NCBI RefSeq assembly: GCF_000143965.1
Contig: NC_014365.1
Coordinates: forward strand, 2,693,501-2,757,500
Direction: 5' to 3'
Source: Desulfarculus baarsii DSM 2075
GTDB taxonomy: Bacteria; Desulfobacterota; Desulfarculia; Desulfarculales; Desulfarculaceae
Length of the DNA: 64,000 nt
Positions within the stretch are counted from its first letter, which is position 1; every line of letters begins with the position of its first letter. The position numbers were made by a program, and so were the translations under genes. This document shows positions 9,276-17,674 of this stretch, in pieces. A model generated the notes under the pieces. The model ran no database searches and was not told the DNA's origin. It worked only from the letters and a program-made list of their open reading frames with translations.

Positions 9276-10160
9276 TCATATCTTGGCCGGGCCGATTTTT
9301 TGGCCCTTGGCGTCATATTCGTACCAACCCACGCCGGTCTTGCGGCCCAGTTGCCCCGCGCCGACCTTGCGCCGCAGCAAAAGCGGCGGATGCCAGCGGG
9401 GGTCGCCGGTCTCCTCGAACATGGATTTCAGCGCGCCATAGGTCACGTCGAGGCCGACCATGTCGCCGGTCTCGAAGATGCCCATCTTGCGGCCCGAGGC
9501 CAGGCGCAGGCCCTTGTCGATGTCCTCGACCGTGGCCACGCCGGCCTCGACCAGGTTCATCGCCTCGATGGTGCTGGGAAAATTGATGCGGTTGATCACG
9601 AAGCCGGCCACGTCGCGCTGGACCATGATCGGATCCTTGCCGATCTGGATGGCGAAGCGGCGGCCGGCCTCGAAGGTCGCGGCGCTGGTTTGCATGCCGC
9701 GAATGACCTCCACGGCCTTCATCATCGGCACGGGGCTGAAAAAGTGCAGGCCCAAAAAGCGCTCGGGCCCGGGGACAAAGGCCGCCAACTGGCTGATGGG
9801 GATGGCGCTGGTGTTGCTGGCCACCAGGGCCTCGGGCCGGGCGATGGCCCCGATCTGCTGAAAGACCTGCTTTTTGACCTCGATGTTTTCGAAAACCACC
9901 TCGATGATCAGATCGGCCGCGGCGGCCTCTTGCAGGCTGGCGCAGGGCCGGATGCGGCCGACGATCTCCTCGGCCGAGCCCTGGACCAGGCCCTTTTCGA
10001 CAAACTTGCCCACCGACCAGGCAATGGACTTGACGGCCTTTTCCACGGCCGCCGCCGAGGCGTCGTGGAGGCACACGTTCAGGCCGGCCTGGGCGCATAC
10101 CTGGGCGATGCCCGAGCCCATCAAACCGCCGCCGATGACGAACACCTGTTTTATTTCCAC
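9276..10160 (-). CDS. 3-Hydroxyacyl-CoA (3-hydroxybutyryl-CoA) dehydrogenase
   Basis: This NAD-dependent dehydrogenase of 294 residues would oxidise 3-hydroxybutyryl-CoA to acetoacetyl-CoA. The N-terminal Rossmann fold has the dinucleotide motif [17 protein letters not shown] (residues 10-26). The catalytic histidine lies in [16 protein letters not shown] with a following Glu, and [18 protein letters not shown] belongs to the C-terminal helical domain. Its length is that of stand-alone bacterial Hbd-type enzymes, without a fused hydratase. It sits between the acyl-CoA dehydrogenase and thiolase genes with gaps of 14-16 bases. Confidence 0.93.
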   Translation of the reverse strand: MEIKQVFVIGGGLMGSGIAQVCAQAGLNVCLHDASAAAVEKAVKSIAWSVGKFVEKGLVQGSAEEIVGRIRPCASLQEAAAADLIIEVVFENIEVKKQVFQQIGAIARPEALVASNTSAIPISQLAAFVPGPERFLGLHFFSPVPMMKAVEVIRGMQTSAATFEAGRRFAIQIGKDPIMVQRDVAGFVINRINFPSTIEAMNLVEAGVATVEDIDKGLRLASGRKMGIFETGDMVGLDVTYGALKSMFEETGDPRWHPPLLLRRKVGAGQLGRKTGVGWYEYDAKGQKIGPAKI

Positions 10161-10176
10161 AACTTCCCTCCCCTGG

Positions 10177-11331
10177 CTATTTGAGAATCTCGCGGGCGAT
10201 GACCGTGCGCTGGATCTCGCTGGTGCCTTCGTAAATGGTGGTCAGGCGCAGGTCGCGGTAAAAGCGCTCGACCGGGAAATCGCGCACGTAGCCCATGCCG
10301 CCGTGGATCTGCACGGCCATGTCGGCGGCGCGGTTGGCCATCTCGGTGCAGAAAAGCTTGACCATCGAGGCCTCCTTGACCACGGCCGCGCCCCGCTTGT
10401 CGCGCAGCCAAGCGGCGTGATAGAGCATCTGGCGGGCGGCGTAGATGTGGGTGGCCATGTCGGCCAGCTTGATCTGGATGGCCTGGAAATTGGCGATGGG
10501 TTGGCCAAACTGCACGCGCTGTTTGGCGTAGGCGATGGACAGGTCCATAAGCTTCTGGGCCGAGCCCAGGGCCGAGGCGCCCATGGTCAGGCGGCCCTTG
10601 TCCAGGGTCTTCATGGCCGTCTTGAAGCCCTGGCCCACGTTGGTCTCGCCGCCGATGACGTTTTCGCGGGGGACGCGGCAGTCGTCGAAGATCAGCTCGC
10701 AGGTGTGGCTGCCGCGCAGGCCCATCTTGCGTTCGATGGTGCCGACGTAGAATCCGGGGAAGGTCTTTTCGACGATGAAGGCGGTGATGCCGCCACGGGC
10801 CTTTTTCTGGCGGTCGTTGGCGGCGAAAACCGTGGCCACGTCGGCGATGTCGCCGTTGGTGATGAAGTGCTTGCGGCCGTTGAGCACCCAGTGGTCGCCT
10901 TTGAGTTCGGCGGTGGTCTGGATGTTGGCCGCGTCGGAGCCGGCCTCGGGCTCGGTGAGGGCGAAGCAGGCGGTCCACTGGCCGCTGGCCAGGTTGGGCA
11001 GATAGCGCTCTTTCTGCTGGGGCGTGCCGTCTAGCAAAATACCCTGGGAGCCGATGCCGTTGTTGGTGCCGATGCGCGAGCGGAAGCAGGCGTTGGTCTT
11101 GGAAAGCTCCTCGTAGCAGAGGCATTCGCCCAGCGTGCCCAGCTCCAGGCCGCCGTACTCCTCGGGGATGGACAGGCCAAACAGGCCCAGCTCGCGCATT
11201 TTTTGCACCACGTCCTCGGGGATGTGGTCTTCGTCCTCGACCTGCTGGCTGATGGGCTCCAGGTCTTGCTTGACGAATTTGGCCACGGTGTCGACCATCA
11301 TGCGCAGATTTTCGGGGATATCAAAGTCCAT
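10177..11331 (-). CDS. Acyl-CoA dehydrogenase, short-chain (butyryl-CoA) type
   Basis: This is the first gene of the operon, encoding an FAD-dependent acyl-CoA dehydrogenase of 384 residues. The catalytic base is Glu368 in TTIYEGTSEIQRT, the position used by short-chain acyl-CoA and butyryl-CoA dehydrogenases. The FAD and substrate motifs CFALTEPEAGSDAANIQT and GGMGYVRDFPVERFYRDLR are intact. Butyryl-CoA/crotonyl-CoA interconversion would connect fatty acid oxidation to the crotonyl-CoA made from glutaryl-CoA. The ATG at 11331 has an AGGAGG site; the longer open frame begins in the promoter region. Transcription would start from the -24/-12 promoter at 11392-11407. Confidence 0.9.
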   Translation of the reverse strand: MDFDIPENLRMMVDTVAKFVKQDLEPISQQVEDEDHIPEDVVQKMRELGLFGLSIPEEYGGLELGTLGECLCYEELSKTNACFRSRIGTNNGIGSQGILLDGTPQQKERYLPNLASGQWTACFALTEPEAGSDAANIQTTAELKGDHWVLNGRKHFITNGDIADVATVFAANDRQKKARGGITAFIVEKTFPGFYVGTIERKMGLRGSHTCELIFDDCRVPRENVIGGETNVGQGFKTAMKTLDKGRLTMGASALGSAQKLMDLSIAYAKQRVQFGQPIANFQAIQIKLADMATHIYAARQMLYHAAWLRDKRGAAVVKEASMVKLFCTEMANRAADMAVQIHGGMGYVRDFPVERFYRDLRLTTIYEGTSEIQRTVIAREILK

Positions 11332-11391
11332 GCTTCGCCTCCTGATGGCGGCGGGGCCGCCGGGGTTGTTTTGGTTGTCGGGGTGAAGATG

Positions 11392-11407
11392 AGCAAGAAG
11401 CGGGCCA
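11392..11407 (-). promoter_or_regulatory. Sigma-54 (-24/-12) promoter of the acyl-CoA operon
   Basis: Read on the minus strand the site is TGGCCC-N5-TTGCT, against the consensus TGGCAC-N5-TTGCT. The invariant GG and GC pairs are correctly spaced. It lies about 60 bases upstream of the first gene and faces into the operon. The adjacent gene encodes a sigma-54 activator. Confidence 0.7.
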
Positions 11408-11490
11408 TGGCGGCATGTCAAATATATATATTGTAATATCGACGTGTTACTCCATATATGCGCGACGCGGCGGTCGACGGCGGGCCGGGC

Positions 11491-11586
11491 TGGCGTATAA
11501 AAAATTAGACACCACGCCGGGCCGTGGGGCCGCTTTAATCCCGAGTTTTGGCCGACCTAGGGCCTGGCGTGCAAAAATCTAGACAT
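11491..11586. repeat. Imperfect direct repeats, candidate enhancer sites for the sigma-54 activator
   Basis: Two 22-base copies are seen at 11491-11512 and 11565-11586, sharing TGGCGT, a run of five As and TAGACA. The copies are 74 bases apart, close to seven helical turns. They lie about 85 and 160 bases upstream of the -24/-12 promoter. A third TAGAC follows at 11598-11602, beside the activator's stop codon. The rest of 11332-11605 is AT-rich and non-coding. Confidence 0.5.
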
Positions 11587-11605
11587 GTAGTGAATTTTAG
11601 ACGGG

Positions 11606-12985
11606 TCAGTCGACCAGGCCGTGCCGCCGCATTTTCTGATAAAGCCCGCTGCGATGAATGCCCAGCAGCCGCGCCGCCCGGGCCCGGTTGCCGCCGCAGC
11701 TCTCCAGCGCCCGGGCGATGGCCCGCCGCTCGGCCAGCTCCAGCGCCGCCCGCAGGCCGCCCATTGGCCGGGTCGCCTCGTCGTCGGGTTCGAGGATGTC
11801 GGTGGGCAGATGGGCCGCGCGCAGCAGTTGATCGCCGGCCGCCTCGGCCGAGGCCCGCTCCAGGATATTGCGCAGCTCCCGGGCGTTGCCGGGCCAGCCA
11901 TAGGCCCGCAGCCGGGCCATGGCCTCGGGCTCGATGCGCACCGGCGCGCGGCCGCCCTCGGCGCGGATGCGCGCCAACAAGGCGTAGCACAGCCGGGGCA
12001 AGTCCTGGCTCATCTCGCGCAGCGGCGGGGTGTGCAGGCGGAATATATTCAAGCGATAGAACAAATCCTGGCGGAACTGGCCGGCCTTCATCATCTTTTC
12101 CAGGTCGCGGTTGGTGGCGGCGATGACCCGGAAATCCAGGTTGAGCGGTTTGGCCCCGCCCAGGCGCTCCACCTGGCGCTCCTGGATCACGCGCAGCAGC
12201 TTGGCTTGCAGGGCCAGGGGCAGCTCGCCCACTTCATCCAAAAATATCGTGCCGCCGTGGGCCAGCTCGAAGCGGCCTGGCTTGCCGCTGGGGCTGGCCC
12301 CGGTAAAGGCCCCGGCCTCGTAGCCGAAAAGCTCGGCCTCGAACAGCTCGCCGGGGATGGCCGCGCAGTTGACCCGCACCAGGGGCCGATCGCGGCGGGG
12401 GCTCATCTGGTGGATGGCGTGGGCGAAAAGCTCCTTGCCCGTGCCGGTCTCGCCGGTGATCAGCACCGCCAGCTCGGAGGCCGCGGCCTGGGCGGCGATG
12501 CGCTTGGCCTGCTGCATGGCCGGCGACTGGCCCACCACCCGCTCCAGCGAATAGCGCTCGCCATAGAGCTGGCGCAGTTCTTTTTCATAATAATCCAGGC
12601 GGCCAGCCAGCACTTCCGTCTGGCGCACCAGCTCGCCCACCCGCTCCAGATGCCAGAAAATCAGCTTGCCCGCCGCGCCGATCACCCGGCCCTGGTCGTC
12701 CTTTAGCGGGATGCGCGCCACCACCCGCTGGCGGCCGCCCATGAAAAAAACCCGGCCGATCTCGGCCTTGCCGGTTTTGAGCACGTTCATCAGGCCGCTT
12801 TCGGGGTTGATCTGGACGATGGAGCGACCCACGGCCTCCTCGGGAGCCAGGCCGTAAAACTGGCGCGCCGCCTCGCTCATGAAGCGCACCACGCCCTGGG
12901 CGTCGACGACGATCTGCGACTCGTGGGGGTTTTGCAGTAGCGCCGCCAGCAGCCGGTCGTCCAATTCCATCTGGGGTTTTTTCAT
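11606..12985 (-). CDS. Sigma-54-dependent transcriptional activator with PAS sensor, AAA+ and Fis-type HTH
   Basis: This 459-residue enhancer-binding protein has three parts. Residues 20-120 form a PAS-like sensor (VVDAQGVVRFMSEAARQFYG). A short coiled segment follows, then the AAA+ domain with Walker A GETGTGKE at 178-185, the sigma-54 contact loop GAFTGA at 225-230 and Walker B GGTIFLDEVGELPL. The last 45 residues are a Fis-type helix-turn-helix (CGGNRARAARLLGIHRSGLY). There is no receiver domain, so activity is probably set by a ligand or redox signal at the PAS domain. The ATG at 12985 was chosen because the longer frame runs through the ModE-like gene. Its likely target is the neighbouring acyl-CoA operon. 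It follows the ModE-like gene by 29 bases. Confidence 0.92.
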   Translation of the reverse strand: MKKPQMELDDRLLAALLQNPHESQIVVDAQGVVRFMSEAARQFYGLAPEEAVGRSIVQINPESGLMNVLKTGKAEIGRVFFMGGRQRVVARIPLKDDQGRVIGAAGKLIFWHLERVGELVRQTEVLAGRLDYYEKELRQLYGERYSLERVVGQSPAMQQAKRIAAQAAASELAVLITGETGTGKELFAHAIHQMSPRRDRPLVRVNCAAIPGELFEAELFGYEAGAFTGASPSGKPGRFELAHGGTIFLDEVGELPLALQAKLLRVIQERQVERLGGAKPLNLDFRVIAATNRDLEKMMKAGQFRQDLFYRLNIFRLHTPPLREMSQDLPRLCYALLARIRAEGGRAPVRIEPEAMARLRAYGWPGNARELRNILERASAEAAGDQLLRAAHLPTDILEPDDEATRPMGGLRAALELAERRAIARALESCGGNRARAARLLGIHRSGLYQKMRRHGLVD

Positions 12986-13014
12986 GCCGCGCCTCGTCCG
13001 CCCTTTTGCCCGGC

Positions 13015-13404
13015 CTAATCGGCCTGGCGCTCGTCGACCCAGCGGCGAAACTCCTCCACCAGCCGCCAGAAACGCGCGATGGCCTGACGGCCGGCCTCGG
13101 TGAGCCGGGCCCCGCCGCCGCTGACCCCGCCGGCCTGCTTTTCCACCAAAGGGCTGACGGCCAGGCAGTTCATTTCCTCGACCAGATTCCAGGCATGGCT
13201 GTAGCTCATGCCCATCGAGCGGGCCGCCGCCGACAACGAACCGGCCTGGTCGATGCGCTCCAGCAGCACCACCCGGCCCCACGACAAAAACGTCTTGCCG
13301 TCTTTTTCCAGCCAGATGCGTCCCTTGAGGTTGAGTTTGTCGTGGCCGATCTCCGGCCCGCAGGCCAGGGCGTTGCGTTCGTGGGGGATGGTCGGTTTGG
13401 GCAT
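13015..13404 (-). CDS. ModE-like winged-helix regulator (DNA-binding domain only)
   Basis: This 129-residue protein matches the N-terminal DNA-binding part of molybdate regulator ModE. A LysR-type winged helix covers about residues 40-110, with ERIDQAGSLSAAARSMGMS and YSHAWNLVEEMN as the recognition segment. The preceding LKGRIWLEKDGKTFLSWGR is typical of stand-alone ModE-like proteins in anaerobes. The molybdate-binding TOBE repeats of full ModE are absent, so it may not sense molybdate directly. It is probably co-transcribed with the sigma-54 activator gene 29 bases downstream. Whether it regulates molybdenum genes or the adjacent operon cannot be told here. Confidence 0.8.
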   Translation of the reverse strand: MPKPTIPHERNALACGPEIGHDKLNLKGRIWLEKDGKTFLSWGRVVLLERIDQAGSLSAAARSMGMSYSHAWNLVEEMNCLAVSPLVEKQAGGVSGGGARLTEAGRQAIARFWRLVEEFRRWVDERQAD

Positions 13405-13494
13405 GGACTCCCGCCTGGGCTGGGTGAGCGATTGATCGGGGCCTGGACCAGTATATAAAATCCGCCCGGCCCAGGCAACGGCGCGGACCGGCGG

Positions 13495-14277
13495 CTAATA
13501 GGCGTAGGGCTCGGCCTGGTGAACGGTGAAAATATAGGGCACGCTCGGGGCCGGGCACGGCCGCAGACGTTCGGCCCGGAACAGATACTTGCGCTCGATC
13601 GCCAGCATCGGTCCGGCCTTGAGCTTGGCCTCCACGCCGGCGTGGGCCGTTGCCTGGGCCGGCGTCAAGCGGCCATAGGCCTCGACCCAATCGCCCAGGG
13701 CCGGGGCCGGGCCGCCGTGGTCCACCAAAAAGGCCACCACCACCGCGTCGGCCAGGCAGCACCAGACCATCAGCCGACCGGCCAAAAGCACCCCGCCCTT
13801 GTCCATTTCCGGGTCCGAGACCACCTGGGCCCGAAAAACATAGCGCCGGGCCGTGGGGTCGGCCTTGGCGTTTTGGGCCAGCATGAACAGCTCGGCCACG
13901 TTGATGCGGATGTATTCCTGGCCGTTCCACGCCACCCGCGAGGTCTGGGTCGGCTTGGAGCGGGCCGGCTCATCCAGAACGCTGGCCGCATCGACGCCCG
14001 GCGTGGCCAGCACCACCGGCTGGCTGATCAGGCAGGCGGCCAACAGCACCGCAAACAGCGCCGCCCGCGCCCCTCCGGCCCGGCGCTTGGCCGCCAGGGC
14101 CATCGCGGCCAGGCCCGCCGCCGCCAGGAGCGCCCCGGCCAGGCCGGTCAACCACCGGAATTTGGGGTTCAACAGCAGCCAATAATCGGCCGAAAAGGCC
14201 AGCCAGACCATGAACCCGCCCAGCCCGGCCAGCATCAGCGCCTCGAAAACGGCCGCCGCCCGCGTTATCAGCCCCAC
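13495..14277 (-). CDS. Membrane protein of the TIGR03943/DUF1980 type, permease partner
   Basis: The first third has membrane segments (EALMLAGLGGFMVWLAF and two more up to about residue 85). The rest is a soluble, presumably periplasmic, domain with the segment YIRINVAELFMLAQNAK and a pattern GRLMVWCCLADAVVVAFLV. This is the architecture of TIGR03943 proteins, which accompany UPF0718 permeases, and such a permease gene lies immediately upstream. I place the start at GTG 14277, which overlaps the end of the permease gene and has a GGGGG site; the longer frame reads inside the permease gene in another frame. Length is 260 residues. The molecular role is unknown; families of this kind are suspected to act in metal homeostasis. 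Confidence 0.75.
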   Translation of the reverse strand: MGLITRAAAVFEALMLAGLGGFMVWLAFSADYWLLLNPKFRWLTGLAGALLAAAGLAAMALAAKRRAGGARAALFAVLLAACLISQPVVLATPGVDAASVLDEPARSKPTQTSRVAWNGQEYIRINVAELFMLAQNAKADPTARRYVFRAQVVSDPEMDKGGVLLAGRLMVWCCLADAVVVAFLVDHGGPAPALGDWVEAYGRLTPAQATAHAGVEAKLKAGPMLAIERKYLFRAERLRPCPAPSVPYIFTVHQAEPYAY

Positions 14278-15218
14278 AGCAACCCCCAGATCAGCGCCAG
14301 GCCAAAGACCAACAGGCACGGCGCGGCCACCAGCACCGCGAAGGCCCGGCCGCGAAAGATCGCCCCGTACATGGCCAGCAGCTTGAGATCGACCATGGGC
14401 CCCACGCCCACGAAGGCCAGCATCGCCGCCGGCGGAAAGCCCACGAAAGAGGCCGCCACGAAGGCGTCGGCCTCCGAACACACCGAAAGCAATATGGCCA
14501 GGCCCATCATCGTCAAAACGGCCAAAATCGGGTCGCCGCCCATGGCGCTGAGCCACTGGGGCGGGGCAAAGGCCTTGATCGCCGCCGCGGCCAGGCAGCC
14601 CAGGATCAAATACTTGCCCATCTCCAGAAACTCGTCGGCCACCCGGGCCATAAGCGTCAGCGCCCCCGGTCGCGGCCGGCCGGGCAGGTGGCCGTGATCA
14701 TGGCCGCAGCCGCAGGCGCAGGCCGCCCCGTGGCCGGCCATGGGCAGCTCCAGGCCCGGCGCGCCATTGTTGGGCCCGCGCAGCAGTTCGGCCACCGGCC
14801 GACCGCCCAGGGTCAGGCCCACCAGCAGGGCCGGCGCGGCCACCATCAGCACCCGGCCCAAAACCATCGACCAATCGCCGCGAAAGGCCACGTAGGTGCT
14901 GGTCAGCACCAGGGGATTGATCACCGGAGCGGCCAGCATGTAGGCCAGGGCCGCACCCGGCGGCGCGCCACGGGTGATCATGCGCCGGGCGATGGGCGCC
15001 ACGCCGCATTCGCAGGTGGGCAGGACCATGCCGGCCAGCAGGCCCGTCAGGGCCGCGCCCAGACGGCCCCGGGGCAGGCGGCGCAGCAAAAAATCGTCGC
15101 TGACATAGGCGTCGAAGATCACGGCGATGATCGAGCCCAGCAACAGAAACGGCGCGGCCTCCAGAAACGTGGCCAGGGCCAGCGAGACGAACAGATCAAA
15201 GGGCGTGGCGGCGTTCAT
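14268..15218 (-). CDS. UPF0718 (YraQ-type) permease with His/Cys-rich loop
   Basis: This is a 316-residue polytopic membrane protein. The N-terminal half contains the family motif LPTCECGVAPIARRM with Cys69 and Cys71. The C-terminal half contains SVCSEADAFVAASFVGFP. A cytoplasmic-looking loop at about residues 161-174 reads CACGCGHDHGH, a strong candidate metal site. The ATG at 15218 begins a membrane protein of family length; the upstream in-frame extension overlaps the B12 riboswitch on the other strand. It is transcribed away from the cobalamin operon. Transport of a metal ion or metal complex is plausible but unproven. Confidence 0.82.
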   Translation of the reverse strand: MNAATPFDLFVSLALATFLEAAPFLLLGSIIAVIFDAYVSDDFLLRRLPRGRLGAALTGLLAGMVLPTCECGVAPIARRMITRGAPPGAALAYMLAAPVINPLVLTSTYVAFRGDWSMVLGRVLMVAAPALLVGLTLGGRPVAELLRGPNNGAPGLELPMAGHGAACACGCGHDHGHLPGRPRPGALTLMARVADEFLEMGKYLILGCLAAAAIKAFAPPQWLSAMGGDPILAVLTMMGLAILLSVCSEADAFVAASFVGFPPAAMLAFVGVGPMVDLKLLAMYGAIFRGRAFAVLVAAPCLLVFGLALIWGLLWG

Positions 15219-15340
15219 GGGCTTGGGCGTTCTCCGGCAAAGAGGCGGTCGGCGCGGCGATCCGCCCGGCGTGGGCCATAAATTTATAGCACCACATCCC
15301 CCGCCGTCAAACCACGCGGCGCTGGCGCGGCCTTTGGAGG

Positions 15341-15369
15341 TTGACAGGCGGCGGGGTTGTTGATATGCA
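15341..15369 (+). promoter_or_regulatory. Sigma-70-type promoter of the cobalamin operon
   Basis: A perfect TTGACA (15341-15346) is followed after exactly 17 bases by TATGCA (15364-15369). It lies about 20 bases upstream of the riboswitch and points into it. Confidence 0.6.
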
Positions 15370-15387
15370 TGAGCCATATTCGTGGAG

Positions 15388-15545
15388 CAGGCGCCCGTGA
15401 GGGCCTTTGAGGGAAGCCGGTGCGAACCCGGCGCGGTCCCGCCGCTGTGAACGGGGACGAAAGCCGCCACCAAGCCACTGCCCGGCCCAACCGGGTGGGA
15501 AGGCGCGGCCTTTAGGACGATCCGTCAGCCAGAAGACCTGCCGCT
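15388..15545 (+). ncRNA. Cobalamin (B12) riboswitch upstream of cbiA
   Basis: The conserved elements are in order: GGAAGCCGGTGCGAACCCGG, GGTCCCGCCGCTGTGAACGG, the GACGAAAGCC and AAGCCACTG segments, and the B12 box CAGCCAGAAGACCTGCC at 15526-15542. It would lower expression of the corrin synthesis operon when adenosylcobalamin is plentiful. A terminator hairpin follows, consistent with transcriptional control. Confidence 0.95.
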
Positions 15546-15616
15546 CCACCAAAGGCCGCCACGCCGGGCAATGCGTCAGGCGGCCGACCCTGGGGTTCAA
15601 GCAAGCTGGGTGCGAT

Positions 15617-15650
15617 CCCTCGGTTCCTCGCGTGGGGCCGAGGTTTTTTT
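15617..15650 (+). terminator. Riboswitch-linked terminator before cbiA
   Basis: The arms CCTCGG (15618-15623) and CCGAGG (15638-15643) are followed by seven Ts. It lies between the B12 box and the first codon of cbiA and is the likely expression platform of the riboswitch. Confidence 0.75.
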
Positions 15651-15665
15651 ATTTTGCGAGGCCAA

Positions 15666-17036
15666 TTGAGAGCGTTCGTCATCGGCGCGGCCACCAGCGG
15701 CGCGGGCAAAACCACCGTGACCATGGCCATTTTGGCGGCCCTGCGCCGCCGGGGACTCGTCGTGCAGCCCTTCAAGGCCGGGCCGGACTTCATCGACCCC
15801 GGCCACCACGCCGTGGCCGCCGGCCGCCCCTCCCACAACCTCGACACCTGGATGCTCTCGGCCGACGAAAACCGGGCCATTTTCCAGCGTCACGCCGCCG
15901 GGGCCGACGTGGCCGTGGTCGAGGGCGTCATGGGCCTTCACGACGGCTTCGGCCCCCTTGACGACACTGGCTCCACGGCCCATCTGGCCAAGCTGCTGGG
16001 CCTGCCCGTGGCCCTGGTCGTCGACGCCAAAGGCATGGCCGGCAGCATCGCCGCTTTGGCCGGCGGCTTTGTCGGCTTCGATCCGGCGCTCGGCTTTGTC
16101 GGCGTCATCGCCAACCGAGTGGGCGGGCCGGGCCACGCCGCCATTTTGGGCCAGGCCCTGGCCGGCCGGTCGGGTCTGCCGCCGTTTCTGGGCGGGCTGG
16201 TCAAGGAGCCCGGCCTGGCCATGCCCGAGCGCCACCTGGGGCTGATCACCGCCGACGAGGGCGCTTTCGACGCCGCCAAGCTGGCCCGGCTGGCCGACTG
16301 GGCCGAGCAGGGCCTGGACCTGGACGCCCTGCTGGCCGGCGCGGCCGAGCTGGACTTGATCCCACTCGACGAACCCGCGCCGCCCACCCGGCCCGTCGTG
16401 ACCATCGGCGTGGCCCGCGACGCGGCGTTTTGCTTTTATTACGCCGAAAACCTGCGTCGCCTGCGCCAGGCCGGGGCCACGCTGAAGTTTTTCTCGCCCA
16501 TCGACGACCCCGCCCCGCCGCCGGGCCTGGACGGGCTTTATCTGGGCGGCGGCTACCCGGAGCTTTTCGCCCATAAGCTAAGCCAAAATCAAACCATGCG
16601 CCGCGCCATCGCCCGGGCCGTGGCCGACGGCCTGCCCGTTTTGGCCGAATGCGGCGGCATGCTCTACCTGGGCCAGGCGGTGGTGGACAAATCCGGCCAG
16701 GGCTGGCCCATGGCCGGGGCGTTGGACATCGTCACGCGCATGGGCGACAAGCTATCCGGCCTGGGTTATCGCCAGGCCACCTTCACGGCCGATAACCCCC
16801 TGGGCCCGGCCGGGACCACGGGCCGGGGCCACGAGTTTCATTATTCCAGCATCGATGAAGGGGCCTCCGGGGCCCAAGCCGGCGTCTTCGAGCTGCGCGG
16901 CCGCGCCGGCGGCCCGGCCCGACTGGCCGGCTACCGCGTTGGCAACGCCGTGGCCAGCTACATGCACTTCCATTTTGGCGGCAACCCCGATCTGGCCCGC
17001 AATTTCGTGGAGTTCTGCCGGAAAGGCCAGCCATGA
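15666..17036 (+). CDS. cbiA: Cobyrinate a,c-diamide synthase
   Basis: This enzyme amidates the a and c side chains of cobyrinate with glutamine and ATP. The N-terminal synthetase domain starts with the P-loop GAATSGAGKTT (residues 7-17). The C-terminal glutamine amidotransferase domain has GGGYPEL and the nucleophile Cys329 in LAECGGMLYLG. The preferred start is TTG 15666, four bases after GCGAGG; a TTG 12 bases earlier is also possible. Its length, 456 residues, is normal for the family. It is the first gene of the riboswitch-controlled cluster and overlaps cbiC by four bases (ATGA). Confidence 0.93.
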   Translation: MRAFVIGAATSGAGKTTVTMAILAALRRRGLVVQPFKAGPDFIDPGHHAVAAGRPSHNLDTWMLSADENRAIFQRHAAGADVAVVEGVMGLHDGFGPLDDTGSTAHLAKLLGLPVALVVDAKGMAGSIAALAGGFVGFDPALGFVGVIANRVGGPGHAAILGQALAGRSGLPPFLGGLVKEPGLAMPERHLGLITADEGAFDAAKLARLADWAEQGLDLDALLAGAAELDLIPLDEPAPPTRPVVTIGVARDAAFCFYYAENLRRLRQAGATLKFFSPIDDPAPPPGLDGLYLGGGYPELFAHKLSQNQTMRRAIARAVADGLPVLAECGGMLYLGQAVVDKSGQGWPMAGALDIVTRMGDKLSGLGYRQATFTADNPLGPAGTTGRGHEFHYSSIDEGASGAQAGVFELRGRAGGPARLAGYRVGNAVASYMHFHFGGNPDLARNFVEFCRKGQP

Positions 17037-17674
17037 CCGACCAGACCTGGAACCTGCCGCCCGAAGAGATCGAACGCCGCAGCCTGGCCATCATCGACGC
17101 CGAGGCCGGCACGCACCCCTGGGGCCCCCGCCGCTGGGCCGTGGTGCGGCGCATGATCCACACCACCGCCGATTTCGATTGGCGAGACATCTGCATGTTT
17201 CACGACCAGGCCATCGACAGCGGCCTGGCCGCCCTGCAAAGCGGCCGCGTCATCGTCACCGACACACGCATGGCCCAGATGGGCCTGTCGCCCTGGCGGC
17301 TGAACAAGCTGGGCGTCGTCGCCCGCTGTCTGGTCGACGATCCGGCCACGGCCGCGATCGCCAAGGCCCGTGGCGTCACCCGCTCGCTGGCGGCGGTGGA
17401 TCTGGCCGTCGAACAAAATCTGGGCCAGATCTTCGTTATCGGCAACGCGCCCACGGCCCTGCTGCGCCTGCTGGAGCACTGCGACGCCGGCCGCGTCAAG
17501 CCCAGCCTGGTGGTGGGCCTGCCAGTGGGCTTTGTCAACGCCGCCGAGGCCAAGGACGCCCTCGGCCAGCGCGATCTGCCCTTCATCACGGCCCGTGGCC
17601 GCAAGGGCGGCTCGGCCGTGGCCGCCAGCGTCATCAACGCCCTGGCCATCATGGCCCTGGAGAACGACAAATGA
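17033..17674 (+). CDS. cbiC: Cobalt-precorrin-8 methylmutase
   Basis: This enzyme moves the C11 methyl group to C12, giving cobyrinate. The catalytic histidine is His43 in RRMIHTTADFDW, and the substrate-site segment DTRMAQMGLSPWRLNKLG is conserved. Its 213 residues are the usual length. It overlaps cbiA upstream and cbiL downstream by four bases each, indicating translational coupling. Confidence 0.95.
   Translation: MTDQTWNLPPEEIERRSLAIIDAEAGTHPWGPRRWAVVRRMIHTTADFDWRDICMFHDQAIDSGLAALQSGRVIVTDTRMAQMGLSPWRLNKLGVVARCLVDDPATAAIAKARGVTRSLAAVDLAVEQNLGQIFVIGNAPTALLRLLEHCDAGRVKPSLVVGLPVGFVNAAEAKDALGQRDLPFITARGRKGGSAVAASVINALAIMALENDK

Noticed and set aside
12985..13930. N-terminal extension of the sigma-54 activator frame to 774 codons
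   Set aside because: It runs through the ModE-like gene in another frame and is arginine/proline/glycine-rich; the PAS domain begins normally after 12985.
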